In this document: positions 34,936 to 46,262 of the stretch, in pieces | How the letters are laid out: each line of letters opens with the position of its first letter | How positions within the stretch are numbered: the first letter of the stretch is position 1 | Origin: Edaphochlamys debaryana | Lineage: Eukaryota; Chlorophyta; Chlorophyceae; Chlamydomonadales | DNA length: 64,000 nt | Direction of reading: 5' to 3' | NCBI GenBank assembly: GCA_016858145.1 | Contig: JAEHOE010000174.1 | Span: 154,821 to 218,820, forward strand | Notes under the pieces: generated by a model | What the model was told of the DNA's origin: nothing | The model's input: the letters and a program-made list of their open reading frames with translations, nothing else | Databases searched by the model: none | Position numbers and translations under genes: made by a program

Positions 34936-37900
34936 CTTTGATTACGGGCTCTGGGGAGTCCCTGGTGGGCTGTGTGCTGTGGAAGAATTACTCTCTGCTA
35001 ATTGGTTTGCCGGACAAGACTATTATGCAGCTCCTAACACTAGGTCCCCTCGCGATTAAGCCAGCGTTAGCTCGGGAACTTGACGCACTGCGAAGCAAGG
35101 GGGAAACGGGAGGGGGGGTCAGCGCGTTCGAAGAATCCGGGCAGAATTCGGGCGGCGTGCGGGTCGACCACGGAAAAGGGCGCGCCGAGCGCGGTCGACC
35201 CAGCCCAACGGACAGGCTTATGCAATGCGTGGCCAGGTGACGGGCGATGGGCGACGCGCGCGGCCAAGCGACTGAGTCGGCCAGTCGGCCAAAGCTTCCT
35301 TTTGCAAGCGGACCACCATCGCGCCGCGCTCTGGTCGCGCATTGCAGCGCTCCGCGTGCTCAATTGTCCAATTGAGCACAGAGCGGGCGCGCAGCCTTTG
35401 AAGCGCTACCGAAGGTCGCACTCAAAAGCGGCCGAAGCCAGTGGTGGAAGGCACCCGAACGCGCCGCCGTAAGGGCCCCGCACGCACCGACCGCCCCAGT
35501 GAACTGATCTACGCAATTGCGCGTCGGTAAGGCAATGGCTAGCCCAGCCCAAGAAGTCCCGAGCCCAGAGGCCACCTACGTCCGCGAATTGGCCGGCGCG
35601 CTCCTCGCACTCGATAGCAGGTAGATCGACGGTGACGGGCTCAGCTACTGGGTCGTAAACAAGCATATCGCTGCTAACACGAGGCATCAAGGGCGCTCAT
35701 CTGTCGGCGAGCGATGATCGTAAGGCGTCGATGCGGCACGGACTGGTGGGGGCAGCAGACTACGGGCGCTCAGCTCTGTGAAGGGCGGCAGCTCGAGAGA
35801 ATGCTGTAAGGTATAGCAGCGTGTGGTGGAAGCCGACTTTGCCCACTTGCGGCGCGGCGCGCGATTGGTACGGCGCCGCGCTTCCAATGCGGTCGCGCCC
35901 GGCCAGACCGCGAAGCCACGTGGAAAGGCGAGGCGCAGCTGCGTCTGGCTGAAGAGTTCAGCCGGTCGGCGTTTCCGGGTTCTCGGCAGGTGGAGCGGCG
36001 GACGGGGAAGCGCTTGGCACCACCCGCAAGCATGACGCTGCAAGCTTTCTGCGCCGCAGAGCTGGCCTCAGCGCTGCCAGGTGGTTGCACAGGGAGCGCT
36101 GCCCAGCCACAAGGAGCGCCAGGTTTTGAGAGCGGGCGCTGCTCTTGCGCAGAAAGCGACTCGGCGACTGGAAATCGGCAATCAACACCAACGGTGGACC
36201 ACCCAGCAGGCTGCCGAAGCTGTGCGCTGTCATTTGACAGTTACCCCAACCTAGCGCGGCCTATGGCTCGCTCGCACAGCGCCGCGAGAAGAAGACGCGG
36301 CTCTTGTGTTCGCTTCAGCGCCTGGCAGCAGCACCTTGCGAGCATCACGACGCCACAGCGTTCCTGCCCTGCAACCTAGATCACATGCGTAAGGGCAAGC
36401 TAATTGGGCTGCGGCTTCGGCTTCCATTCTAGAACATCGGGGGCATGTCGCGGCTTCGGGACTGCGGACTATCTTTATGCGATGTGATGGGGGGGGACAT
36501 TGCTATGGAGTTATCGTCACAGTTACCGATGACTGGATGAAGGGTATATGCGGCACCTTGGGTTAGCGCCACGCCCGGCTTCTCGACTTCCGCGGGAAGT
36601 CCCCCTGCGGGACCTGTTCCGCGGCCTGCCCGTCCCAGTTCCGCACCCCGGGGCCCGGGCCCGTCCCACCGTGCGCCGCGCCTGACCCCTCACCGGCCAC
36701 CGTGACAGCTGCCAGGCGTCGAGGCGTGGCAGCTTCCCCCCTCTGGCTCGGCGAGCACGGACCCTCAAGCCGCGTCACAAGCCGACTAAACGGACCCCGC
36801 AGGGGCGATGGATTAAGCTAGGCCCGGCCAGCTGGGTCCGGCCCGGCTTATGTCCCCACCCTTGCCGCCTGTACAACGCGCAAGCTATACCCTCGTCCCC
36901 CAGCCGGCACATGGCTTGCTTTCACAGGCCGCTCACAGAGGCACTGCCTGGGCCTGGTAGAGAGCAGGGCCAGGCCTTGAGCCCCCCCCTGTGCCGATTG
37001 TGACCTCCCTCCTGCCCTCCCCCGTCAACGTCCTGACTACGCTGCATGGCCCCTGCGAGCACAGAACCTCCCTCCTGCCCTTGCCCTCCAGTCGTCCTAT
37101 GCCGGACACGGCAGAACCCGCATCCACAGTGCGTTCCTCGTATCCGCTGTCTCAGCTACAAGAGTGAGACACGTAGTGGAAAGGGCTGAGCGTGTCAAGC
37201 CCACGACCCCCTCCAACACACCTCGCCGCGGTTCCGCAGGCCCATTCACGACCCATCCATCCGTGCCCCACTCCCAGCGCATGCAACTGCACGCCTGTGC
37301 ACGCAACACCGCTCACGAAATAAGAGTTGCGCACGCACGGGCCCTCCACCGTTCATCCTCCCTCCTGCCATTGCAAGTACTTGCAACCCCTTTGGGTCCA
37401 TCCAGGGTCCGGCAGCCTGGGGTGGGCACGCCGAGGTCCGCCCCAACGCCCACGACTCCCCGCCGGCCCTGACGCACCACAGCACACCAGCGCACCGCAG
37501 CCTACTCCGAACGTCATGCCTCTCGCCAACGTTATGCCATGCAACACCGATGCCTGGGTACTGAGTAGCCGCCCGCGCGGGATGCCCCGCCCGTCCGGCC
37601 TCGCGGCCCCTCGTCACATGCCCAGTGCGGTCCCGTCCGCCCTCAGCCCTGAAGCTGGGTTCCCTCGTGGGCCAGTGCCCGTGCCCTCGTGCAACCTATG
37701 TATCGATCCCTCCACCCTTCGCCCTCGGCCCTCAACCCTCAGCCCGTGCCACCCCTCGCTATCGCCACCACACGCCACGGAGGCATGCGGAGGACCCTGG
37801 ACGGCGGACGGCACCGCGCTGCTCCGTGCCGCGCCACCGTCCCAACGGCCCTCGACGCCAACGCCAACACCAGGACAAACACAAACGCCAACACGCGCCA

Positions 37901-38757
37901 CCGTATGTAATTGGACCATGCGCAACGCACCCACCAACTCACCAACAGGGCCGTACCACTCCACAACGTGAGGGTGCCACACAGCCCACACCACGGCCGG
38001 GCCAGCCGGCCTTCAGCCAGTCAGTGTCACGGCCACCATTCACACTCCGGATGAAAGTGCGCGCTTATATCTCTTGAGCTTAAGCTCAGCCGGCGCTGCG
38101 AGCGCTGGCCTCCGCTTGCCCCCGTCCGGCCGCCCGCATCCGTGCCACCCCTCCTCTCCCCTCCCCTCCCAGACCTTCGCTCCGTACACCCGCTGCCGAA
38201 TGCAACACGCCCTCAACCCCCCTACCCCCGCCCCGCCCCGCTCCGCCCTCCGCACGCACTGCTGTCACCGATCCCCACACGGCCCGTCCCTTCCCCCCAC
38301 CCCACCCCGCTCGTTCGCCCACCCTTCACCCCGCTCCTGCACCTCCCAGCGCAGCCGCTTTGCCTCTGTGGACACCACCGCTCCCCCCCCGCTCTGGTGT
38401 CCTGCCGGTCCGAGTGCACCGCCTAACTTGGGGCGGCGAGCCCGATCTGCCTACGGATCCCGGATCCCGTTTCCCGAAATCTGGAACCTGCCGGTCCGAG
38501 TGCCCCCGTCGGGGCGGCGGTTCACAGCAACCGTCGGGACAGCGAGCCCGCGGTCGCCCCAGGATCCGAGACCCCGAAACCCCGAAACCTGGATCCTGGC
38601 TGCAGGATCCCCGCCAGCGCGCCCCCCGGTAAGGGCCCCGACGGGGTCGAGCCACACCTGCCCCTCAAGCCAGCCAATCCCGCCCCTTGACGGCCACACG
38701 CCTTCCCAGGGCGGCGGAGTGCCCCCGCCTCCGCCCCCCCCCGGCCGCTCGACTTCC
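34936..38757. other. intergenic, 3.8 kb, with copied segment
   Basis: This stretch lies between the start of SAM decarboxylase and the 3' end of the MATE gene. It contains the promoter of the former and the 3' UTR of the latter. No phase-consistent exon set or known domain was found. The segment 35707-36184 is almost identical to an insertion in a MATE intron. Short direct repeats occur at 38400-38416 and 38488-38504 (CCTGCCGGTCCGAGTGC), and CCTCCCTCCTGCCCT recurs near 37009 and 37068. Confidence 0.55.
35707..36184. repeat. duplicated segment, resident copy (478 bp)
   Basis: It matches 39470-39941 over its whole length with only a handful of substitutions and one 6-bp difference near 35846. 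It is not flanked by direct repeats here, so it is more likely the source than the copy. It has no terminal inverted repeats, poly(A) tail or recognisable transposase. Confidence 0.9.
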
Positions 38758-41700
38758 TCACGGACGCTCGTCTTCCTCGCTGCCGCTGCCCCCGCCGCTG
38801 CTGCTGGCGCCCGATGTGGAGATGGAGGACAGCAGCTCTCGGCTGTTGCGCACCTCGCCGGCCCAGTCGAACCTGTGCGGGGAGGTGGGGGCGGAAGGGC
38901 GGGAAGAAGGGGTTGGGGTTGGCATTGGGGTTTGGGTGAGGGGGCGGGTCGGGGAGGGGCGGGCAGGTGCCGGCGGACGCCACCGCGCCGTGAGTTGCCC
39001 CGAGTAACATCTCTGGTTTTTGGCAGTGTGCCAGTCGGGCCCCGTGTGTGGTTTTGCAAACACGCGCACTTTCCGGCCCTTCCACGGCCTTTAGAGGGGC
39101 AAACACATGTGCGCACGATCCCGCGAGCTTCCATGCTTCCCTCTCCCCCCTGCTGGCTCCTCACACCCCCTAGAACCGAGGCAAAGACATGTGTGCACGG
39201 TCCCGCAAGCCTCCCTCCCCCCCCCCCCACCTGCTGATGACGCTGCCCACGATGAGGGACTGAGTGAGGGAGGTGGCGCCGATGGCCATCACAAAGCCCT
39301 TGGGGGAGGGGGGGGGGGTGAAGCAGGAGGTGAAGTCTGGGGTGAAAGTGTTTTTGGGAATACCGGAGGTAAGCAGGAGATGGGGGTGCAGGCAAGGATA
39401 CAGGTGCGCCACTGACACTTTCTTTGCTGCAGGGCCCCCATCCACCCCCTCTTTCCCCAAGGCCTGCCCGCGAGCGATGATCGTAAGGCGTCGATGCGGC
39501 ACGGACTGGTAGGGGCAGCAGACTACGGGCGCTCAGCTCTGTGAAGGGCGGCAGCTCGAGAGAATGCTGTAAGGTAAAGCAGCGTGTGGTGGAAGCCGAC
39601 TTTGCCCACTGCGGCGCGCGATTGGTACGGCGCCGCGCTTCCAATGCGGTCGCGCCCGGCCAGACCGCGAAGCCACGTGGAAAGGCGAGGCGCAGCTGCG
39701 TCTGGCTGAAGAGTTCAGCCGGTCGGCGTTTCCGGGTTCTCGGCAGGTGGAGCGGCGGACGGGGAAGCGCTTGGCACCACCCGCAAGCATGGCGCTGCAA
39801 GCTTTCTGCGCCGCAGAGCTGGCCTCAGCGCTGCCAGGTGGTTGCACAGGGAGCGCAGCCCAGCCACAAGGAGCGCCAGGTTTTGAGAGCGGGCGCTGCT
39901 CTTGCGCAGAAAGCGACTCGGCGACTGGAAATCGGCAATCAACCCCCTCTTTCCCCAAGGCCTGCCCCAAGGGGCCCCCGCCCCTCCCCCCCCACCTTGA
40001 CCCCCATCCCCATCTTGAAGGCCGCGAAGTATGCCAGGGGCAGGCCGCAGCACCAGTAGGCCACCAGCGTGATGCGGGCGCCCAGGGCCTGGGGGGGGGA
40101 GGGGGGGAAGGGGGGGTAAAGCGTGTGTGTATGGGCGTGTCAGTAGGCCGCAGCACCAGTAGGCCACCAGCGTGATGCGGGCGCCCAGGGCCTGGGGGGG
40201 GGGAGGGGGGAAAGGGGGGGAAAAGCGTGTGTGTATGGGCGTGTCAGTAGGCCGCAGCACCAGTAGGCCACCAGCGTGATGCGGGCGCCCAGGGCCTGGG
40301 GGGGGGGAAGGGGGGAAGGGGGGTAAAGCGTGTGTTTATGGGCGTGTCAGTAGGCCGCAGCACCAGTAGGCCACCAGCGTGATGCGGGCGCCCAGGGCCT
40401 GGGGGGGGGAGGGGGGGAAGGGGGGTAAAGCGTGTGTGTATGGGCGCGTCGGTGCCAAAACCGCCCCCGGCCTCTATGTACACTGCCTTTCTCGCGCTGT
40501 CTTCCCGAGTTCGCCGCCCCAAGGGGGGCGGGGGAGGACACGGAGGGTGCGCACACACTGGCATCCGAGGGGGCCCCTGGAGTCCCCCCCTCGGACCCCC
40601 CCTCAAAAGGAAGGGGGGGGCACGCACCTGGCGGCCGCATGCGCGGAGGATGCCGTTGAGGACGCAGTTCATACCGTCACCTGGGGCGGTGGGGGGGGGA
40701 GGGGGGTGTTTGAAGCTGATAAGCGGGAGAGGGGGGGGGAGGGGGGAGGGGGGAGCGGGAGGGGGGGGAGGGGGATGGGAAGCGCATGCGGAGTCGAGGG
40801 GACGGTGCGGGAGCGCAGGTGCGCGCTGGCTCCGTGCCCCACCCCGACGCGCCACACCGCCGTCCCTCCGTCCCTCCGGCTTGCGCTCACCCTCCCTCCC
40901 CTCATCCATCCCGGCCCACCCTGTCGCTAGCCTCCCCTCCCCTCCCTCTCCCTCTCCCCCCCACCCCCTCCCCTCACCAACGGTGTTGAGCGCGGTGATG
41001 GGCAGCAGCGTGGACGTGAGGGCGGCCGCCAGGGGGTCGGCGCAGAAGAAGGTGGCCACCCGGGGGGCGTTGGGCAGCAGGCAGGCGGCCACGGCCAGCT
41101 GGGTGAGGAAGACCAGGGCGTAGGCGGACTGGAAGTTGCGCTGTGTATAGGGGGGGTGAGGGAGGGGGAAGGGGGTTGGGGGGATAGGGAGGGAAGGGGA
41201 GGGTTGGGAGGGAGGGGATGAGTCTTGTGCGCGCTGGAGCTCAGGCGGGCAGGGCGGGCAGCGCTTGTTCTCACCGCCCCCGTCCCCACCACCCAGGGGT
41301 CCCTTTCCATGGCACCCCTTCCTCTGCACCCCGAGGGCAAGGGGGGGAACCCCGCCAACCCGCACCCCATTCCCACTACTACGCACACACACGCCGGCCA
41401 GTCGCTGGTCAGGTTTGCCATCGGTGCCGGGTTGGGGTTTCGGGTTTGCCTGAGGCTTCTTCCCCGCGGCCTGTCTGCTCACAACTGCACTTCCGTATCA
41501 CGCGCCTACCCTACGCATCCTAAACACACACTAGAACAGAGGCGTAGGTCGACACAATCTTGATGGAGCATTACCCCCAGGGAGAGCCCCACCTTGGCCG
41601 CCACCGGGTCCCCCGCGCCCAGGGCGTTGGACACTCGGGCACAGGCGGCGGTGGAGATGGCCTGGGGGGAGGGGGGGAGGGGAGACGGGGGAGAGGGAGG

Positions 41701-44700
41701 TGTGTGTGCCGAGCGGGAGCGGGTAGGAGCGCGCATGACACCCCCGGGCGAACCGGGTCCGCGGCAGAGCGCCGCATCTGCCGCACTGGATCGGGGTCCG
41801 TACCTGCGGGATCATGTAGACCCAACCGCTGACGGTGAGGCAGATGCCCAGGCAGCCCAGCGCGATCTCAGCGTTGGGCAGCCAGCCTACAGGGGCGGGG
41901 CCGAGGGGGGTGGCGGGGGAGGGGCCAGAGGGGGGGGGGTTGAGTTGGGATGTACCTTGGAAGCAGTTGGCTACCCACGCTTGACCCCCTCGGCGTCTGA
42001 CTTGGTTGGAGCTGCAGCCCTCGTATCCCTTACTCCCCGGCCGAACCCCCAGACCTGCAGTAGAATGCTGTACATAAATGATAGCCGGCCGGGCAGGCTC
42101 GCAGGGGAAGGCTTTGTCAGCCCTGGACCTAACCGGCGAGGACCGGCACGGCCCACAACAGCTCTCGTCCCCACCCTGCTCAGCCACAGGCACTGCCTGC
42201 CCTTCCCCCCCACTCGCCCTTCCCACCTTCCTCGCCTCTTTCCCTCAACCCCCCCCTCCCATGCCCCAACCTTACCCGCCATGATGACTAATGCCTCGTA
42301 CGCCCACCACTCCAGGCAGGACATGACGGCGGCCGGGATCCCAAACTTGATGTACTCCCAGCAGGCGTGCGGATCCAGAACCTCCGCCAACTGCTGCCGT
42401 ACGGCTGGTACGAAGCCCACGAGCCTCTGTACGACCGAGGTCGGCTCGACGGCAACCGCCGCAGCGGTTGGCGCCGCCGCCGCCGCCGCAGCAGCGCCGG
42501 CGGGCACGAGCGCGGCCGCGCCAGCCGCCGCCGCGGCGGCGATGCGGGTACGACTGGATCCGGATCCTGAGCTGGATGGTACGGCAGATCCGCTGGATCC
42601 GACCGGAGATCCGTCCGGGCCCTCCAGCATGTCCATGCTGAACTCGTGGGCCGATGCGTTGGCGTTGAGCGGCCACGTCAGCAGCTCCTCGTGCGGATTC
42701 GGGCCCATGCTGGATCCATCCTGTACGGCAGCGGATCCAGCCGCCGCCGAGGATCCCACCAGCTTCGGCACCTTCAGCACGGCGGGGGCGTTGGATCCAG
42801 GATCCGTGAGCGAGGCCTCCGCGTCGGATCCGTCGGATGCGGTGGGGTCGCCGGGGACCGAGGAGCGGCCGATGGATTCCCCGCGGAGGATCTGGGGAAA
42901 GGAGACCCGGGAGACGAGTTATGCGATAAGCAAGGCCAGCAAAGTGCAACGATTGCACTGGTCGGAGGATCTGGGGTGTGGTGTGGTGTGAAGGGTTGCT
43001 CGCGTAAGCCACGGAAACGTCAGCTCGGCAGAAACACAGGTGGGAATTGTCGGCCCACCCCTCCACCCATCCCTAGCCTCTCTCTAGCCTCTCCCTAGCC
43101 TCTCTCTAGCCTCTCCCTAGCCTCTCTCTAGCCTCTCCCTAGCCTCTCTCTAGCATCTCCCTAGCCTCTCCCTAGCCTCCTCCCAAGCCCCTGACTACCG
43201 GTATTCTCCCTGTACCTCCCCAAGCGACCTCCTCCCCAGCATTTCCCTGGTTCCACCCCCAGCATCTCCCAGCTGAGCCAGCTCCACAACCCCCCCAGCT
43301 CCCTCCCCCTCCCCCCCCCCCCCAGCTTCCCCCACCTTCCACCCCATCCACGCCAGCAGCAGCAGCGCGTTGGTGCCCTTGCAGGCCAGGTAGGCGTAGC
43401 CGGCGCCCACCAGGCCCATGTCCATCCTTTGGGGGGGGGGGAGGGGGGGTATGGGCAGGGGGGGTGGGGATATTGCCATGGAGTGGTGGAGTGGAGGAGT
43501 GGTTCATCAAAGGTGGATAGCTGAAGCCGACAGAGCGCAGTCAGGCGTGCTGGCCGCATGCCGGCAGGAAAGAGGCGCGCCGGAACCCTCAACCGCTCCA
43601 CCTATACCGCTCCTACCCCTACCCCAACCCCAACCCCAACCAGAATAGCTCCTGCCCCGCCCCAGCGTCGGCCCCTTCGGTCCCCAACCCCTTCCCCTTG
43701 TCCTCCGCCCCCCCTCCCCCCCTCCCCCCTCCCCCCTCCCCCCCTTCCCTCCCCCACCAGAACATGAAACCGTAGTAGTACACGGGGCCCAGCACCGTTA
43801 CAATGGCCTGGGGAGGGGAAGGGAGGTGCGGGTTGTTGTTGTTCAGGGGGTGCGGGCACGGCGTACGCGGCGGGAGGATGGCGGACGGGCCCGGGGCACA
43901 AGCATCCAGCGGCCACCCCTTCCTGGCCAGCCCCGCCCCCGCAGTCAGCCCTCCCCTTCCCTCCTCCCTTCCCCCCTCCCCCCTTTCCCCCCCCCCCCCA
44001 CCTTGGCGATGGTGGTGGGGTGCACGATGCCCTGCACCACCAGGTAGGTCTGCACGCACTCGGCCAGCACGTAGGCGAACATGGAGGGGGCCAGCGCCTG
44101 GGGGGGAGGGGGGGAGGCGTGTGTCAGGAGCTGGTCGCGCACGCAAGCGAAACACCAGCAAAGGGACCCGGGCATGACTACGCGCGCCAGCGCACATTAC
44201 AAGGGTTCCCAATCCCCCTCAAACCCCCCCCACCCTCCCCCTCCCTCCCCCCCCCCCCAACCCCCCCTCCCCCCCCACCCTCAGGTACGTCTGGCTCTGC
44301 GCCACCAGCACCGGCGACTGCCCCAGCGCCAGCAGCAGGGGGCCCGCGTTGCTCCAAAGCGCCACGATGGGCACGCACACCGCCCAGCACACCAGCACCG
44401 CCCGGATGAGCACGGTGCGCATGAGCCGCAGGTTGCCGGCGCCGTAGGCCTTGGGTGGGTGGGGGCGGGTGGGGGGGGGAGGGGGGGGGGTGCGGGGTTG
44501 GGAGCGGTTTGGCTTGGCGGCGTGGGAGTGGTGTGGGGTGTTTCCTGAGGGCGCCGTGCCACTTTGCCCGCCGCCCCTTTGGCCCAACGCGCCCTCCCCC
44601 TCTCCCTTTTCGTCTCCCTGCCTACCCCGCTTCCTCCCCCCTCCCCTCCCCCTCCCCTCCCCTCCCCTCCCCTCCCCTCCCCTCCCCTCCCCTCCCCTCC

Positions 44701-46262
44701 CCTCCCCTCCCCTCCCCTCCCCTCCCCTCCCCTCCCCTCCCCTCCCCTCCCCTCCCCTCCCCTCCCCCTCCCCCTCCCCCTCCCCCTCCCCCTCCCCCTC
44801 CCCCTCGCCCTCGCCCTCGCCCTCGCCCTCGCCCTCGCCCTCGCCCTCGCCCTCGCCCTCGCCCTCGCCCTCGCCCTCGCCCTCGCCCTCGCCCTCGCCC
44901 TCGCCCTCGCCCTCGCCCTCGCCCTCGCCCTCGCCCTCGCCCTCGCCCTCGCCCTCGCCCTCGCCCTCGCCCTCGCCCTCGCCCTCGCCCTCGCCCTCCC
45001 CTCGCCCTCCCCTCCCCTCCCCCCCCCACCTGCCCGCACAGAGTCTCCATGCCCGCCGCGCCGCCCCACACCACGCTCAGCCCCACGAGGGAGTAGGTGC
45101 TGTTGGCCAGGGTGGAGGCGGACAGCGCCGCCGCCCCCAGGCGCCCCACCAGGGACTCGGACAGCGCGTTGAGAGAGTAGCCCAGCACGTTCTGGGCGGC
45201 CAGGGGGAGAGAGAAGGAGCCGATGCTGGGGGGGGGAGGGGGAGGGTGGGGGGTGGGGAGGGGGGGGGGAAAGGGAGGGAGAGCGGGGAGAGGGGGGAGT
45301 GTTTGACGCTGAGGAGAGGGAGGAGCGGGGAAGCGCGGGGGCCAAGAGGGAGAGCGAGAGCCAGGGGCCCGGGGCAGGGGACCGCCGCTGCAATCCCCTG
45401 CCCTGGCCCTAATCCGGATCCGAACCCCACCCCCCTCACTCGATCGCGTTCTGGATCCGGGTCTTGCTCCCGGGGCGCTTGTCGTAATCGATGGAATCCA
45501 GGCTGCGGGGGAGGGGCCGAGGGGGTGAGGGGTAACACAGGGTGGCACCTCGATGCACGCATGAGGGACGGTGCGTCTGCCCACCAGTATCGCCCCTAGC
45601 CACGCACCGCACAGCCGCACAAGCCCGCTCCGTGCCTCCATCCCAGCCCCCGCCGCCGAGCCACAGACAGGCCGGACAAATGACTCCGGATGGAAGAAGG
45701 AGCGCGCGGGCAATCCGAGATCGTCCTCCTTTGTTGCCCCGCCTCCCCCCCCACACACACACACGTGCTTCCGCACGCTTACCGCACACACACTTGTGGC
45801 GACAGCGAACCCCCCCCCCCCAAACCCCTGTCCTCAGTACCCCCCTGCCTGAGGCCCTGACCTGGACGGCACGTCCCCCCGCAGCAGCGCCGCCGCCGCC
45901 GCCGCCAGGCCCTGCCCGGGCAGCTTGGGCCGCGGCCGCGGCACCGGCTCCTCGTCCACCTCAACCGAGGAAGCCGAACGGTCGGACGCCAGCGGTTGGT
46001 CGGTAGCGGTTGACGGTTGGGACCCCGGCTCGGGTGCCGAAGCCGCCGCAGCGGCGGGGGCCGGGCGTCCGTTGGATGCGTGGTCGGGCTGGCCGTTGGC
46101 CGTCGGCGGCGATCCGGCGGTTGGCGGTTGGGGGTTGGGGCCGCTCTCCTCGCCGCCACCCCCCGTGGAGACCAGGGGTTGGGGCTGGTAGGCGGCGGAG
46201 AGGGGGCGCAGGGGCCGCGGCCGCCCGGGCTGCAACCCCGGGGTGCAGGGCCCAGCCCGCAT
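38758..46262 (-). CDS. MATE-family efflux transporter
   Basis: Fifteen exons in transcript order: 46262-45862, 45502-45440, 45225-45030, 44449-44279, 44097-44002, 43807-43758, 43426-43336, 42891-42276, 41886-41804, 41661-41575, 41140-40978, 40680-40628, 40088-39996, 39298-39231, 38872-38758. Phases agree throughout; 781 aa. It resembles plant DTX/TT12-type MATE antiporters with 12 membrane segments. Hallmarks are GMETLCGQ|AYGAGN, GYAYLACKGTNALLLL, FGIPAAVMSCLEWWAYE, ARVSNALGAGDPVAAK and NGILRACGRQALGA. MATE proteins exchange organic cations or metabolites for H+ or Na+. The N-terminus (about 130 residues, Arg/Pro/Ala/Ser-rich) could be a plastid transit peptide or cytosolic tail. Exon 42891-42276 adds about 160 Ala/Ser-rich residues between the two six-helix halves. 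Three acceptors end in AAG. An in-frame ATG at 46499 is an alternative start. Substrate and membrane are unknown. Confidence 0.9.
39444..39967. repeat. 472-bp inserted copy with 26-bp target-site duplication
   Basis: The segment 39470-39941 copies 35707-36184. It is flanked by perfect 26-bp direct repeats, 39444-39469 and 39942-39967 (both begin ACCCCCTCTTTCC and end GGCCTGCCC). It sits in the MATE intron 39299-39995, about 30 bp from the donor of exon 40088-39996. The coding sequence is untouched. Confidence 0.9.
39996..40450 (-). repeat. 103-bp tandem array duplicating half a MATE exon
   Basis: Four copies with a 103-104 bp period start at 40041, 40144, 40248 and 40351. Each carries, in transcript sense, a C-rich tract, a CAG acceptor and the first 15 codons of exon 40088-39996 (ALGARITLVAYWCCG). 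Only the copy nearest the exon (40041-40088) continues into the rest of the exon and a donor; the other three run from codon 15 into intron-like sequence with no obvious donor. Confidence 0.9.
42889..42975 (+). repeat. dispersed repeat, copy C, at a MATE 3' splice site
   Basis: It contains GGGGAAAGGAGAC, ACGAGTTATGCGATAAGC, AAGGCCAGCAAAGTGC and GCACTGG, as in copies A and B. It lies in the intron 42892-43335 directly against the 3' splice site of exon 42891-42276. Its complement therefore supplies the pyrimidine tract CTCCTTTCCCCAG of that acceptor. Confidence 0.75.
43074..43185. repeat. CTAGCCTCTCTCTAGCCTCTCC minisatellite
   Basis: A unit of about 11 bp alternating CTCTCTCTAGC and CTCTCCCTAGC is repeated about ten times in the MATE intron 42892-43335. 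Confidence 0.85.
44639..45016. repeat. compound CCCCT / CCCCTC / CCCTCG array in MATE intron
   Basis: The intron 44450-45029 contains three consecutive arrays: pentamer CCCCT (about 44649-44765), hexamer CCCCTC (about 44765-44806) and hexamer CCCTCG (about 44806-44998). Long open frames through it in both directions are artefacts of the short units. Confidence 0.9.

Noticed and set aside
38451..39800. 449-codon minus-strand open frame across the MATE 3' end
   Set aside because: It runs in a different frame through two MATE introns, the inserted segment and conserved MATE exons.
39470..39941. Interpretation of the insertion as a classical DNA transposon or retrotransposon
   Set aside because: There are no terminal inverted repeats, no poly(A), no coding capacity, and the 26-bp flanking duplication is too long for usual families.
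40041..40450. Regular direct repeats resembling a CRISPR array
   Set aside because: The period is one continuous 103-bp tandem unit made of exon and intron sequence, with no unique spacers, in a eukaryotic gene.
44451..45599. Open frames on both strands with hundreds of Ser-Pro, Arg-Pro, Ala-Leu or Arg-Gly pairs
   Set aside because: They translate the CCCCT/CCCTCG arrays inside a MATE intron; exons on either side splice over them.
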